DNA of 64,000 nucleotides. It comes from Pseudomonadota bacterium (GTDB taxonomy: Bacteria > Pseudomonadota > Gammaproteobacteria > Steroidobacterales > Steroidobacteraceae). The notes under the pieces are model-generated. The model saw only the letters and a list, made by a program, of their open reading frames with translations. It was not told the DNA's origin and did no database searches. Positions 45,901 to 54,233 of this stretch are shown here, one piece after another. The stretch covers positions 124,001 through 188,000 of the forward strand of contig JAJZUT010000007.1 of assembly GCA_021847105.1 (NCBI GenBank), written 5' to 3'. Position 1 is the first letter of the stretch. The number at the start of each line of letters is the position of its first letter. The position numbers were made by a program, and so were the translations under genes.

Positions 45901-46568
45901 TCGAGCTCGAAGCGCACGAACCAGTCCTGCAGGCTGCGCAGACCCGCCAGGCTGACCTCGGCCCTTGCTAGTCGGGTACCATCGACCGGACACACGCCTT
46001 GATGCGTGAAGCCTCGTACGAGCCTCAGACGGGCGCGCTCAGCAGCCGGCGCCGCCGCCACCGAGCGGTACCACCGGCCCGTTTTTGGCTCCTGCCAGAT
46101 TCCCTGAGGAAATCGCGCGCAATACCAGCCCGACAGCAGCGCATATTGATACGCCCAGCCGACGCCCGTGGCGTCCGGTCCCAACTGTGGCGTCACGCCC
46201 CGAGGCAACTGGGTGCTGGCGTAATTAAGGTACTCCAGCACCCGACTGCGCGCCCAGTACAGATTCGTTCCCGGCTGGAAGGTGACATGAATCAACGAGT
46301 AATCGAACAGGCTCTCGCCGCGGATGGATGCGACCCTCGGCACATCGAGCAGCGCTGTTTCGAGCGGATAGGTCACCTGGTCCTGCACCACATCCGGCGG
46401 CTCGCCCAGGTCATTGGTCAGCACCAGCACCTGGGTGTCAGAGAGATCCGGCACCGCATCGAGTTTGCTGTGGAAGGTCATCCAGGCCGACACCGCGATG
46501 AGCACGAGCGCGAGCAGCAGCACGAGTTCGCGATTCTTGAGGCAAAGCTCAATGATTCGGCGGATCAC
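42918..46568 (-). CDS. cusA: RND heavy-metal efflux pump (CusA/CzcA family), enlarged
   Basis: 1,216-aa inner-membrane RND transporter, expected to export Cu(I)/Ag(I) from the periplasm with CusB and CusC. The N-terminus (IIELCLKNRELVLLLAL) and DLSDTQVLV, GVVVDSAIVTVENAH and PGESGKMF are characteristic of the metal RND class. It is about 170 residues longer than E. coli CusA (1,047). I see extra blocks at residues about 148-205 (with Cys150 and Cys193 in CPVDGTRL), a segment with two added hydrophobic stretches (near 44700-44900), and an extended porter loop (near 44160-44340). The start is GTG at 46568, where the family N-terminus begins. Confidence 0.9.
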   Translation of the reverse strand: MIRRIIELCLKNRELVLLLALVLIAVSAWMTFHSKLDAVPDLSDTQVLVLTNDLGEPPDVVQDQVTYPLETALLDVPRVASIRGESLFDYSLIHVTFQPGTNLYWARSRVLEYLNYASTQLPRGVTPQLGPDATGVGWAYQYALLSGWYCARFPQGIWQEPKTGRWYRSVAAAPAAERARLRLVRGFTHQGVCPVDGTRLARAEVSLAGLRSLQDWFVRFELESVPGVSEVAPLGGFVREYQVIINPNRIRAYHLSLARIRSAIRDSNNDVGGSIIEQSEISYMVRSRGYLRNLKQLGEVPVGRAQDGTPILLRDVATLQLGGQQRQGICDWDGRGEAACGIVVVRFHGDTYRVIEAVKHEIGQIQRSLPPGVLVRTGYDRTRLINRAIATLSDTLTEEMIVVALVCILFLLHGRSALVAIIVIPTSMLISLAILYLMGVSANIMSLSGIAIAIGVVVDSAIVTVENAHQHLNAEEIRFGKGEARRERWLIIREAAAEVAPSLFFSLLILTVSFLPIFILPGESGKMFRPLALTGTFAMAAAAVVSITLIPVLMGYFIKPDLLPVAWPRPVQIALAAGVAAVAGGAVFLLSGHSPLLVRHRWAAAIATVALMLLLTVPQRIIAEQHNPISRALQNGFAPVFRFAIRNRWVVLPIAAALVLSILWPLSHLGTQFTPPLWEGDLEYMPTTYPGLGITEARSILQQTDKIMMRFPEVASVFGQAGRAQTATDDAPLGMLDTIVQLKPREQWPVAAMPRFYRHWPHWLQWPLQHTFWPEQERVTVAQLENGYTDPAGTYHEGLNQALDIPGLPPYWTMPVANRTNMVNSGSKTLIGIRVMGSDLAVLGRLSNEIARALTPVRGTLSAIANQTLGGYYLDIHVQRGVAARYGLTVGAVQRVISMAIGGEQLGTMVLGVERYPINLRYPVNLRDSPQALRQLPVMLPGGGSIPLGMVATIRYDAGPPAIDSYDTRTVNYINVTTQVSDLVGYVRRAEAAIARSVTLPPGYTYEWVGQYQQIHAANQRLALAVPLVLLAIIVLLFLATGHFMRVLGVLLAVPFGLVGAFWALWILHYQLSVAVWVGIIALAGLAAEMGLVLLVYLDVSVRQARESGHLRNRDELLEAVYTATVRRIRPKTMTVSAALGGLAPLLWADGAGADMMRHLAVPMIFGLITSFALELLVLPTVYYMMMSYALRDQFETHASPSAALSPSALHSGDGA

Positions 46569-46590
46569 GCCCGTACCCCGGGATCGTCCA

Positions 46591-48033
46591 TCAGCGGCCC
46601 GTCTGGAGATGCTGCGACGGTGCGAGTGATCGCGGCGGCCGCGCGCGGGTGGGCCCGTCATGCTGCACGGCATGGGTCATCTTCATCCTCGTCCCGGGGG
46701 GCGCCGCACGCCGCGCCCTGCCGGCACCTTGCCGATCTGCAGCAGCGCCCGCGGTCAGCTTGCGGGTCAGTTCACGCATGTTCGACTCGACATCGATCAG
46801 GAACTGACCGCTCGTGACAAGCCGCTCGCCAGAGGTCACCCCTGAGAGAATCTGCACCAGGCCGTGACGCCCGCTGAGGCCCGTCGTGACTCGGCGAGGA
46901 AGGAATCGGCCGTGACCTAGAGACACCAGCACGACCTCATCCGTGCCGGTGTGGATGACCGCCGAGGCGGGTGCGAGCATGACGTGCTGCAATGGCGTGG
47001 TGAGAATGTCCACCAGCGCGTACATGCCCGGACGCAGCAGTCCGGCCGGGTTCGCGAATCGCGCCCGGACTGTCACGGTGTGCGTCCGGGAGTCCTCGTC
47101 CGGTGCAATGAAGAAGATCCGGCCGACCAGCCTCCGACCGGGCTGAGCCGCAATGCGCGCCTGCATGAGTTGACCAAGACGCACCCACGGCACCTGATTC
47201 TCATAGACCTTCGCGTCGAGCCACACGCTGCGCAGCTGTTCGATGCGCATCAGGGTCTGGCCAGTCCTGACAAAAGAGTGCTGCTCGATCGACACGTGCT
47301 GCAGAAATCCGCAGACCGGACTGCGAAACGTCAGGTATCTCTCGGCCCGGCGCTGCGCCACGATGCGATCGAGCTGCGCCGGGTCGACACCCAGGTAAAT
47401 CAGCCGACTGCGAATCGATTGATAGACGCTCTGCGCCGCGCGCGCAGCCCCGGACTCGCCGCTCTTGCCCGCCAACGCACGAGTGCTGGCCGCCGCAAGC
47501 AGTTCTTCCTCACCGGCGAGCAACTGCGGGCTGTACAGCGTGAACAGCGGATCGCCTTTGCACACTGCCGTCCCGCCGGTACTCGCATACAGCGTGCCGA
47601 TCCAACCGGCAGCACGCACCGTGACCGCATAGCTGACCGGCGCAGCCTGGCGAAAATACCCTACGGTCCGTACCGTCTTGTGCAGAGCGCCCAGCCGCAC
47701 CGGACTCAGCTGCACGGCGAGATCCTGCTGAATCTCCGGATTAATCACCACTTCACCCGGACGGGTCGCACCTGCCGCGGCGTAGACGGGCACCAGCTTC
47801 ATGCCCATGGCGCTGATCCCGGGCCGCGGCGAAATCGAAGACGGCCCGATCATCGGGTCCCACCAGTAGAGAATCCTGCCCCGGCGATGAACCGATGCGG
47901 CAAGCCGATTGCCGGCGCTTGATCCGAGTGCGTGCTCCCGCCCCCGCTCAGCGCGAGCCCACAGCGCTCCGACGATCAGGCCGGCGCCTGCAGCCAGCAC
48001 GAGCAGGACGCTTGTCACCTTCCAATGTGTCAT
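46591..48033 (-). CDS. cusB: RND periplasmic adaptor (CusB family)
   Basis: 480 aa. One N-terminal membrane anchor precedes a CusB-type heavy-metal-binding segment, YWWDPMIG ... MGMKLVPVYA, where the Met residues suggest Cu(I)/Ag(I). Barrel-sandwich, helical and beta-barrel parts follow (YSPQLLAGEEELLAA, FRSPVCGFLQHVSI). It bridges CusA and CusC and hands over metal. It begins the operon's recognised genes, 22 bp before cusA, and its ATG overlaps the stop of a possible 50-aa ORF. Confidence 0.9.
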   Translation of the reverse strand: MTHWKVTSVLLVLAAGAGLIVGALWARAERGREHALGSSAGNRLAASVHRRGRILYWWDPMIGPSSISPRPGISAMGMKLVPVYAAAGATRPGEVVINPEIQQDLAVQLSPVRLGALHKTVRTVGYFRQAAPVSYAVTVRAAGWIGTLYASTGGTAVCKGDPLFTLYSPQLLAGEEELLAAASTRALAGKSGESGAARAAQSVYQSIRSRLIYLGVDPAQLDRIVAQRRAERYLTFRSPVCGFLQHVSIEQHSFVRTGQTLMRIEQLRSVWLDAKVYENQVPWVRLGQLMQARIAAQPGRRLVGRIFFIAPDEDSRTHTVTVRARFANPAGLLRPGMYALVDILTTPLQHVMLAPASAVIHTGTDEVVLVSLGHGRFLPRRVTTGLSGRHGLVQILSGVTSGERLVTSGQFLIDVESNMRELTRKLTAGAAADRQGAGRARRAAPPGTRMKMTHAVQHDGPTRARPPRSLAPSQHLQTGR

Positions 48034-48182
48034 GGCCCGCTGTTCCCGGGGGAGCGGCGCTTCCCTCCAGTCTCATCGCGCCTCTTACGTACGCCGAGAA
48101 AGTCGAAATCGCTTGCGGCGCACGCGAGGCGTCGAGTGGGGCGTGTCCGGTTCGATCGATTCTCGAGCTCGAGTAGTGCCAT
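48030..48182 (-). CDS. Possible 50-aa leader ORF upstream of cusB
   Basis: Small ORF beginning MALLELENRSN and ending SPGNSGP; Arg-rich, no signal peptide, no family I recognise. Support: a GGGAG ribosome site six bases before the ATG, a position between the MerR-type promoter and cusB, and a stop codon overlapping the cusB start (ATGA), which would couple translation. Against it: its third-position GC is about two thirds, lower than in neighbouring genes. Confidence 0.4.
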   Translation of the reverse strand: MALLELENRSNRTRPTRRLACAASDFDFLGVRKRRDETGGKRRSPGNSGP

Positions 48183-48817
48183 GAGAGTCTCCCAACACGA
48201 CGTGCGCGCGACGACAACCGCGCCGGATGCTGTGAGACAACCCTACGGCTTGGAGTGCACTCCAGAGTCAATTGCGCTCTCTACGGATAGCCTCGGGTCC
48301 GGCAGCACCGCAGAGGCGACTGTTCTGCGCGAGCCACCGCAATTTGCGCCCTGCGAACAGGACGCAGATCAACGGAACCATTGCGCTGCGTGAAGGGGAA
48401 ACGTACGCTGCTTGGGCCGCGCGCACCGCAGCGGTTCACGTTTGCGGAACCGCTCACCCCGCGCACAGAGACTCGACCGGTGCGCCGTCCACGCCGCAAC
48501 GGAACCGTGGCGCCAGCCTTCTCACGCGCATCTTCGATGCCGCCGCGGCAAGCGCGACAGGGCGTTGACCCTTCAGGGCGGCGGCACCTGCGCATCCGTC
48601 GCGCATTCGAGGGTCAGACCGCCGACGGACGCCTCACGCGGCCAGGGAGCTCTGGCCACGCAGCGACTCGCCCTCCCTCGCCGGTGGGTTCCGGCGCAAC
48701 CGGCCGATACGTACAACACCTCAGGACTGGCGGCTCTCGACCCGCCGCCGCTGCCGTCCCGCATCAGCCGTCACTGCAGCGGGCCATCAGAGCGCCAGAC
48801 GCTCTCACCGAGGCACG
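48183..48817. other. Intergenic region between the cus operon and arsR
   Basis: About 630 bp. The part next to cusB contains the MerR-type promoter (48240-48271). The remaining 500 bp hold short frames without recognisable domains; I see no gene I can support. Confidence 0.5.
48240..48271 (-). promoter_or_regulatory. MerR-family-type promoter of the cus operon
   Basis: On the minus strand TTGACT (48271-48266) and TAGGGT (48245-48240) are 20 bp apart, the over-long spacing MerR-family activators correct. The spacer contains the perfect 14-bp palindrome TGGAGTGCACTCCA. The layout closely resembles the ZntR/CadR/PbrR operator class. No MerR-family gene is in the window, so the regulator acts from elsewhere. 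Confidence 0.65.
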
Positions 48818-49177
48818 CTATTTCGCTGTCCGGGTCGTCATCGCACCGGTCGACGGTGAGGTCGGACTGCAATCAGGTCCGCAGACGCTATCAGCGAGCG
48901 AGCAGCAATTTTCGGTCATGAAATCCATCAACGCGCGCATCCGCTCCATATCCGGGCTGTAGAAGAGGTTTCGACCTTCCCGGCGGCTCTTGAGCAGCCC
49001 CGCATTGAGCAGCTCACGGATGTGGAACGAGAGCGTCGGCGCGGGCACGCCGAGCCTGCGCGTCAGTTCCGTCGGGGTATAACCGTCGGGTCCCCGCCGC
49101 ACCAGCAGCCGAAAGACTGCCAACCGCGCCTCCGACGCAAGCGCGCTCAGCGCGCCGATCGCCTCTTTGGATTTCAC
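48818..49177 (-). CDS. arsR: ArsR-family repressor
   Basis: 119-aa winged-helix repressor: ALASEARLAVFRLLVRRG, then the helix-turn-helix LTRRLGVPAPTLSFHIRELL and a wing with EGRNLFYSPD. Near the C-terminus are Cys pairs (ENCCSLADSVCGPDC), which could bind As(III); the classical CVC box in the DNA-binding helix is absent. GTG start at 49177. It is divergent from acr3-arsC. Confidence 0.9.
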   Translation of the reverse strand: MKSKEAIGALSALASEARLAVFRLLVRRGPDGYTPTELTRRLGVPAPTLSFHIRELLNAGLLKSRREGRNLFYSPDMERMRALMDFMTENCCSLADSVCGPDCSPTSPSTGAMTTRTAK

Positions 49178-49654
49178 GCTGCGATTCTAGCAAGGCAGAG
49201 CGGATCCGCAATTCAACGAAGGATTCGCCATCTGGCGCGCGCTCTGAGACAGTGTGATGGCCACAGCAGCGGCGTTATCCGGCCCCGCACCGTTCGGTGT
49301 CACCGCAACGCCAAAGGCGCCCGCAGCCCGCCGGTGAGCCGCTCCGAACGGCACCTCGAAGCAAGCGCTGAGGAGCGCGAGCGCGCACTGCCCCACACTC
49401 GAGAGTCGGCTTGGGGAAGAAAAGTCGACTCCGCGCACTGCTGTATTGCGCGCGGATCGTATTTTGATATTCTTGGAATCCTCGAATGATCGTGAAATCT
49501 GGGGATGGGTGCGGGACGCGCCTGAGCACCGTCTCGAGCGGCGCTGCACCGATGCCGGCGGCGCCCTGTCGGCGCCGTTGTGGCACAACGGGCAAGGCTT
49601 ACAGCGCATCGCGCCCGTTGCGACGGGCGGTTCTGATTCATTAGGAGCGGTCAA
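49178..49654. other. Divergent arsR / acr3 control region
   Basis: 477 bp. The arsR promoter is close to its gene: TTGCGG (49211-49206), 16 bp, TAGAAT (49189-49184), 6 nt from the GTG, predicting a leaderless message. An AT-rich stretch at 49459-49492, with repeated GAAT/ATTC units, is a plausible ArsR operator for acr3. No gene seen. Confidence 0.5.
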
Positions 49655-50746
49655 TTGTCGATTTTCGAACGGTATCTCACGCTCTGGGTGGCGCTGTGCA
49701 TTGCCGTCGGTATCGCGCTCGGCAAGCTCATGCCGGGGCTGTTCCAGGCCATTGCGGCCGCCGAGATCGCTCAAGTCAACCTGCCGGTCGCGGTGCTGAT
49801 CTGGCTGATGATCGTGCCGATGCTCGTGCGCATCGATTTCGGCGAGCTGCACCGGGTGAAGGACCATTGGCGCGGAATCGGCGTCACGCTGTTCGTCAAC
49901 TGGGCCGTGAAGCCCTTTTCGATGGCGCTGCTCGGCTGGATATTCATTGCGCACTTGTTCCGTCCGCTGCTGCCAGCCGGGCAGATCGGCTCGTATATCG
50001 CCGGTCTGGTCATCCTCTCGGCCGCGCCCTGCACGGCGATGGTGTTCGTGTGGAGTCAGCTGACGGGCGGAGAACCGCACTTTACGCTCTCGCAGGTGGC
50101 GCTGAACGATCTGCTGATGATCTTCGCCTTTGCGCCGATCGTCGGTGTGCTCCTCGGCCTTGCGGCGATCAGCGTGCCGTGGCAGACACTGCTGCTCTCG
50201 GTCGCACTCTATATCGTGATTCCGGTTCTGCTCGCCCAGACGCTGCGACGCAGCCTGCTCGGTCGCGGCGGCGAGCCCGCCCTGCACCGGGTCCTGGCAC
50301 GACTGCAACCGGTGACGCTGGTGGCACTGCTGCTGACTCTGGTGGTGCTGTTCGCGTTTCAGGGCAAACAGATCGTGGCCGAGCCGCTGGTGATCGTCCT
50401 GCTCGCGGTGCCCATTCTCATTCAGGTGTACTTCAACGCCGGTCTCGGCTATCTGCTCAATCGGGCCCTGGGCGAGGCACACTGCGTCGCCGCGCCCTCA
50501 GCATTGATCGGCGCCAGCAATTTCTTCGAACTGGCCGTTGCCACCGCAATCAGCGTGTTTGGCATCGGCTCGGGCGCCGCGCTCGCAACCGTCGTCGGCG
50601 TGCTCGTCGAAGTCCCGGTCATGCTCTCGGTCGTGCGAATCGTCAACCGCACCCGCGGCTGGTACGAGCGCACCGGATCGCCGCCCCGCGCCCAATCGGG
50701 GCGCGACGGCGGCAATCCCCAGAGCCATGGAGGGGAGCACGCATGA
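49655..50746 (+). CDS. acr3: Arsenite efflux permease Acr3
   Basis: 363-aa inner-membrane arsenite exporter of the ACR3/bile-acid-sodium-symporter class, with ten predicted helices. The catalytic cysteine region is [15 protein letters not shown] in helix 4, and [13 protein letters not shown] and [14 protein letters not shown] are family landmarks. TTG start at 49655, supported by AGGAG seven bases upstream. It overlaps arsC by 4 bp. Confidence 0.94.
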   Translation: MSIFERYLTLWVALCIAVGIALGKLMPGLFQAIAAAEIAQVNLPVAVLIWLMIVPMLVRIDFGELHRVKDHWRGIGVTLFVNWAVKPFSMALLGWIFIAHLFRPLLPAGQIGSYIAGLVILSAAPCTAMVFVWSQLTGGEPHFTLSQVALNDLLMIFAFAPIVGVLLGLAAISVPWQTLLLSVALYIVIPVLLAQTLRRSLLGRGGEPALHRVLARLQPVTLVALLLTLVVLFAFQGKQIVAEPLVIVLLAVPILIQVYFNAGLGYLLNRALGEAHCVAAPSALIGASNFFELAVATAISVFGIGSGAALATVVGVLVEVPVMLSVVRIVNRTRGWYERTGSPPRAQSGRDGGNPQSHGGEHA

Positions 50747-51174
50747 GCCGCCGGATTCTGTTTCTCTGTGTCGCAAACTCCGCCCGCAGTCAGATGGCCG
50801 AGGGACTTGCGCACGCGCTCCTCGGCGAGCGCGCGCAGGTACTGAGCGCCGGATCACGTCCCTCGCAGGTCAACCCTTACGCCATCGAGGCCATGCGCGA
50901 GATCGGTATCGACATCTCGACACAACGCTCGAAGTCGGTCGATGAGATCGACACCGCGTCACTGGATCTGGTGATCACGCTGTGTGCCGAGGAAGTCTGT
51001 CCGGTACTGCCGGGTCGAACGCGCCGACTGCACTGGCCCATCCCCGATCCCGCATCGACGGATCCGGCGCTGACGGAAGAGCAACTGCGCCAGCGGTTTC
51101 GCACCGCACGGGAGCAGATTCGCTCCCGGCTCGAAACGCTCGTCGCACAGCTCGAGCTGCCGCCCGGACCGTAA
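50743..51174 (+). CDS. arsC: Arsenate reductase ArsC (LMW-phosphatase/thioredoxin type)
   Basis: 143 aa. It reduces arsenate to arsenite for Acr3 to export. The P-loop C-x5-R is [14 protein letters not shown] near residue 10, and the redox cysteine pair lies in [18 protein letters not shown] at 50743 overlaps the acr3 stop (ATGA). Confidence 0.95.
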   Translation: MSRRILFLCVANSARSQMAEGLAHALLGERAQVLSAGSRPSQVNPYAIEAMREIGIDISTQRSKSVDEIDTASLDLVITLCAEEVCPVLPGRTRRLHWPIPDPASTDPALTEEQLRQRFRTAREQIRSRLETLVAQLELPPGP

Positions 51175-51179
51175 GCCGG

Positions 51180-51198
51180 GGCGCTGCGCCGCAGCGCC
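51180..51198 (+). terminator. Hairpin after arsC
   Basis: 7-bp stem GGCGCTG / CAGCGCC with a 5-nt loop, 5 bp past the arsC stop. No U-tract. Confidence 0.4.
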
Positions 51199-51639
51199 AC
51201 CGCCCGTTCTCACTGCAGGGGCCTGAGCCCCGCGCCCGGTTGACCGGCCTGCGGGCACTGTGTTGCGTTCACTGAGTCGCGGCCCGTCAATCCTGCGCCA
51301 TTCGGGCATGCGATCGTGCAGCTCGGCAGTCCCCGCCGAGGCCTAACACGGCAGTGGCCTCGGCGGCAATCGCCAACCTCGCACACCCAGCGCACCGGCG
51401 CTGCTGCTAGAGGTCCCTCTGCGTTCAGCCGGCCACCGCCAACTCGCCGTTCCATCCCCGGGCAAACACGCACGGTGCTTCGCACTGTACGTATTTTCCA
51501 CGCTGAGCCGCCCTGGCAGCATGACTCCATGACACACGGAGACGGTCACATCTCACAGTCAACCGTCCTCGGTGCCAGGTTCGCATCCCCGGCGGAGAGA
51601 CTGCTGGCGCGCACCGCACCCGCCAACGCCACCACGGTA
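51199..51639. other. Intergenic region before the OMF gene
   Basis: About 440 bp. It contains a strong inverted repeat (51333-51366) and likely the promoter of the efflux operon. The open frame that crosses it into the OMF gene has low-complexity Arg/Pro content and no domain. Confidence 0.45.
51333..51366. repeat. 11-bp inverted repeat upstream of the efflux operon
   Basis: CCGCCGAGGCC and GGCCTCGGCGG, perfect, separated by 12 nt. It could be a terminator of the ars operon or an operator for the efflux operon. Confidence 0.5.
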
Positions 51640-53166
51640 ATGCGCCGCGCGCTGGCGCTGGTATTGCCGACGCTCTTGCTCTCCGGTTGCGCCGTCGGGC
51701 CGCGCTTCACCCGCCCCGCCCCGCCGGCAGCGAGCGGCTACAGCCCCCACATAAGCACGCTTGCCGTGACACCCGGACATGGAGAGCCGCCGCAACAGTT
51801 CGTAGTAGGGCAATCGATTCCCGCCGAGTGGTGGGGACTCTTTCACAGTGCCGCGCTCGATCGTCTCGTGCGTCAGGCACTCGCGGCGAACGCGACGCTG
51901 GCAGCCGCCCGCTCCACCCTCGCACAGGCGCGCCAGGCCGTGCTGGCCGCCCGCGGCGAATACGCCCCACAGATCGATCTCGGTGCGAGTGCCGAACGAC
52001 AGAAGGGACCGGCGTTCGCACTGGGGCTGCTCAGCAACTTGCCGATCCGGCAGGGACTCACCACATTTGACCTCTATTCGCTCGGCCCGACGGTCAGCTA
52101 CGCACCCGATGTGTTCGGTTTGCAGCACCGCAGCGTCGAGGCGCGGCGCGCCGCGGCCTCGGTGCAACGCGATCAGCTGGCTGCTGCAGTGCTGACGATC
52201 ACCGGCAACACAGTCGGGACGGCGCTGACGCTCGCGAGCCTGCACCGGCAGATCCAGGCCCTGAAGCAAATCATCGCCGATGATGGGCGCAATCTGTCCC
52301 TCGTGCGCCGCTCGTTCCAGCTCGGGCGCGCACCCCGCACTGCCGTGCTCGCCGCTGCGACCCGCCTCGCGCTTGATCGGGCTCAACTGCCGCCGCTGCG
52401 CCAGCGTCGGGCGCTGGCGCAGGATGCGCTCGCGATCCTGATCGGACAGGTCCCCGGACAGTGGCAGCCGCCCGCCCTTCGGCTCGCCGATTTCCAACTT
52501 CCGGCCACGCTGCCCTTGACACTCCCCTCGACCCTGGCGCGCCAGCGACCGGACATCCTGGCAGCAGAGCAGCAGGTCCACGTGCGCAGCGCCGAGGTGG
52601 GCATCGCAACGGCGCGGCTGTATCCGAACATCGTCCTGTCCGCATCGATTGCCACCGCGGCCTTGCGTCCGAGCGCACTGTTTGGTGCCTCGAGCGGCGT
52701 GTGGGCCGTGCTCGGCGGACTCACGGCGCCGGTGTTCCATGGCGGCCGGCTGCGCGCCGAACGGCGCGCGTCGCTCGACGCCCTCAAGGCTTCCCTGGCG
52801 CTGTATCGACAGACCGTTCTCAGCGCGTTCGGGCAGGTGACGGACACGCTGCGCGCGCTCGACAATGATGCGCAGCTCGCTGCCGAGGAGCACCAGGCTC
52901 TACAGCTCGCCCGCACCACCCTCGCGCTGCAGCGGTTCAGCTACCGAGCGGGCCGCAGCAACGTACTCGACCTGCTCTCGGCCGAGCGCCGTTATGAGCA
53001 GGCGCGGCTGGGCTATGCGCAGGCGAGCGCACGACGCTACGCCGACAGCGCACAGCTGCTCGTCGCGCTCGGCGGCGGCTGGTGGAACGATCCGGGATTG
53101 TGCGCCGATCGGTGCGCGATCCGCACCGGCACAACACGCCGGAGCTCAGGAGCGCGCACACAATGA
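51640..53166 (+). CDS. Outer-membrane efflux lipoprotein (NodT/OprM type)
   Basis: 508 aa. The N-terminus MRRALALVLPTLLLSGC is a lipoprotein signal with lipidated Cys17; two OEP domains follow (LVRQALAANATLAAARSTL and the second repeat with LARQRPDILAAEQQV). I start it at ATG 51640 because the signal peptide begins there; an ATG at 51529 would bury it. It overlaps the HlyD gene (ATGA) and forms the outer channel of the ABC exporter encoded downstream. Confidence 0.88.
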   Translation: MRRALALVLPTLLLSGCAVGPRFTRPAPPAASGYSPHISTLAVTPGHGEPPQQFVVGQSIPAEWWGLFHSAALDRLVRQALAANATLAAARSTLAQARQAVLAARGEYAPQIDLGASAERQKGPAFALGLLSNLPIRQGLTTFDLYSLGPTVSYAPDVFGLQHRSVEARRAAASVQRDQLAAAVLTITGNTVGTALTLASLHRQIQALKQIIADDGRNLSLVRRSFQLGRAPRTAVLAAATRLALDRAQLPPLRQRRALAQDALAILIGQVPGQWQPPALRLADFQLPATLPLTLPSTLARQRPDILAAEQQVHVRSAEVGIATARLYPNIVLSASIATAALRPSALFGASSGVWAVLGGLTAPVFHGGRLRAERRASLDALKASLALYRQTVLSAFGQVTDTLRALDNDAQLAAEEHQALQLARTTLALQRFSYRAGRSNVLDLLSAERRYEQARLGYAQASARRYADSAQLLVALGGGWWNDPGLCADRCAIRTGTTRRSSGARTQ

Positions 53167-54233
53167 ACAAGCCTCGTCCTCTCCTCGTGGCTGCCGCGGC
53201 GGCATCCCTGGTCCTGATCGGCGGACTGTTGTACTGGTGGCTGCGTCCGGTGGGCACCGCAAGCGAGCTCACGCTCTATGGCAATGTGGACATCAGGGAG
53301 GTCGAGCCAGCGTTCAATGCCGCCGGCCGCATTACCCAGATCAGCGTGGTGGAAGGCGCCGAAGTGCACCAGGGCGAGCTGCTTGCGCGCATCGATGACA
53401 CCCGCTACCGCGCGCGCCTCGCCGAGGCACAGCACAATGCGGCGCACCTGCAAGCGGTTCTCTCGCGGCTGCTGCACGGTTCACGGCCGCAAGAGATTGG
53501 CGAGGCCAGAGCAACGATGGAGAGCCTGCGCGCCACGTACCGCAATGCCAAGATCAACTATGTGCGCACCCTGGCGCTGCTGCCTCAAGGTATTGCCTCG
53601 GTGCAGGATCAGGATGACGCGCGTGCACAGTTGCATGCTGCACGCGGACGCTATGAGGCGGCCCTGCAGGCATACCGGCTCGCCGTGATCGGACCGCGGC
53701 ACGAGGACATCCTCGCCGCGCGCAGCGCCTTCCATGCGGCGCTCGCAGCCCAAGCTGTCGCTGCACGCGAGCTGGCCGATACCCGGCTCTACGCGCCTGC
53801 AGCCGGAGTCGTCGAGGACCGCATTCTCGAGCCCGGCGACATGGCCTCACCCAGTACACCGGTATACACGATCGCACTCACCTCGCCGCTGTGGGTGCGC
53901 GCCTACGTGGCCGAGGCGGATCTCGGCAAGATTGCTCTGGGCATGCCGGCCGTCGTCACCACCGACAGCTTCCCCGGCCACCGCTATCCCGGTTGGGTCG
54001 GCTATCTCTCGCCCACCGCAGAGTTCACCCCAAAGACCGTCGAGACTGCGGAGCTGCGCACACAACTCGTCTATCAGGTGCGCGTCTACGTTTGCAACAC
54101 TCAAAACGAGCTGCGCTTGGGGATGCCCGCCACCGTAACCGTGCGCCTGAGGCGGCACGGCGCAAGCGCCGCGCCCGACGGAACCCACCGGCCCCCTCCC
54201 GGCTGCGGAGCGGACAATGGCCGCAGCCGCTGA
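53163..54233 (+). CDS. HlyD/YbhG-type membrane fusion protein
   Basis: 356 aa. One N-terminal membrane helix (about 8-26), a biotinyl-lipoyl-like half (NAAGRITQISVVEGAEVHQG), a long coiled coil (about 90-190) and the second half (DTRLYAPAAGVVEDRIL). It links the ABC permeases to the outer-membrane channel. It overlaps the neighbours on both sides. Confidence 0.9.
   Translation: MNKPRPLLVAAAAASLVLIGGLLYWWLRPVGTASELTLYGNVDIREVEPAFNAAGRITQISVVEGAEVHQGELLARIDDTRYRARLAEAQHNAAHLQAVLSRLLHGSRPQEIGEARATMESLRATYRNAKINYVRTLALLPQGIASVQDQDDARAQLHAARGRYEAALQAYRLAVIGPRHEDILAARSAFHAALAAQAVAARELADTRLYAPAAGVVEDRILEPGDMASPSTPVYTIALTSPLWVRAYVAEADLGKIALGMPAVVTTDSFPGHRYPGWVGYLSPTAEFTPKTVETAELRTQLVYQVRVYVCNTQNELRLGMPATVTVRLRRHGASAAPDGTHRPPPGCGADNGRSR

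Noticed and set aside
44274..45971. 565-codon open frame opposite cusA
   Set aside because: Shadow of the RND gene with biased composition; no start signal or domain.
48281..48595. 104-codon minus-strand frame between the cus operon and arsR
   Set aside because: Arg-rich, no ribosome site, no domain; treated as non-coding.
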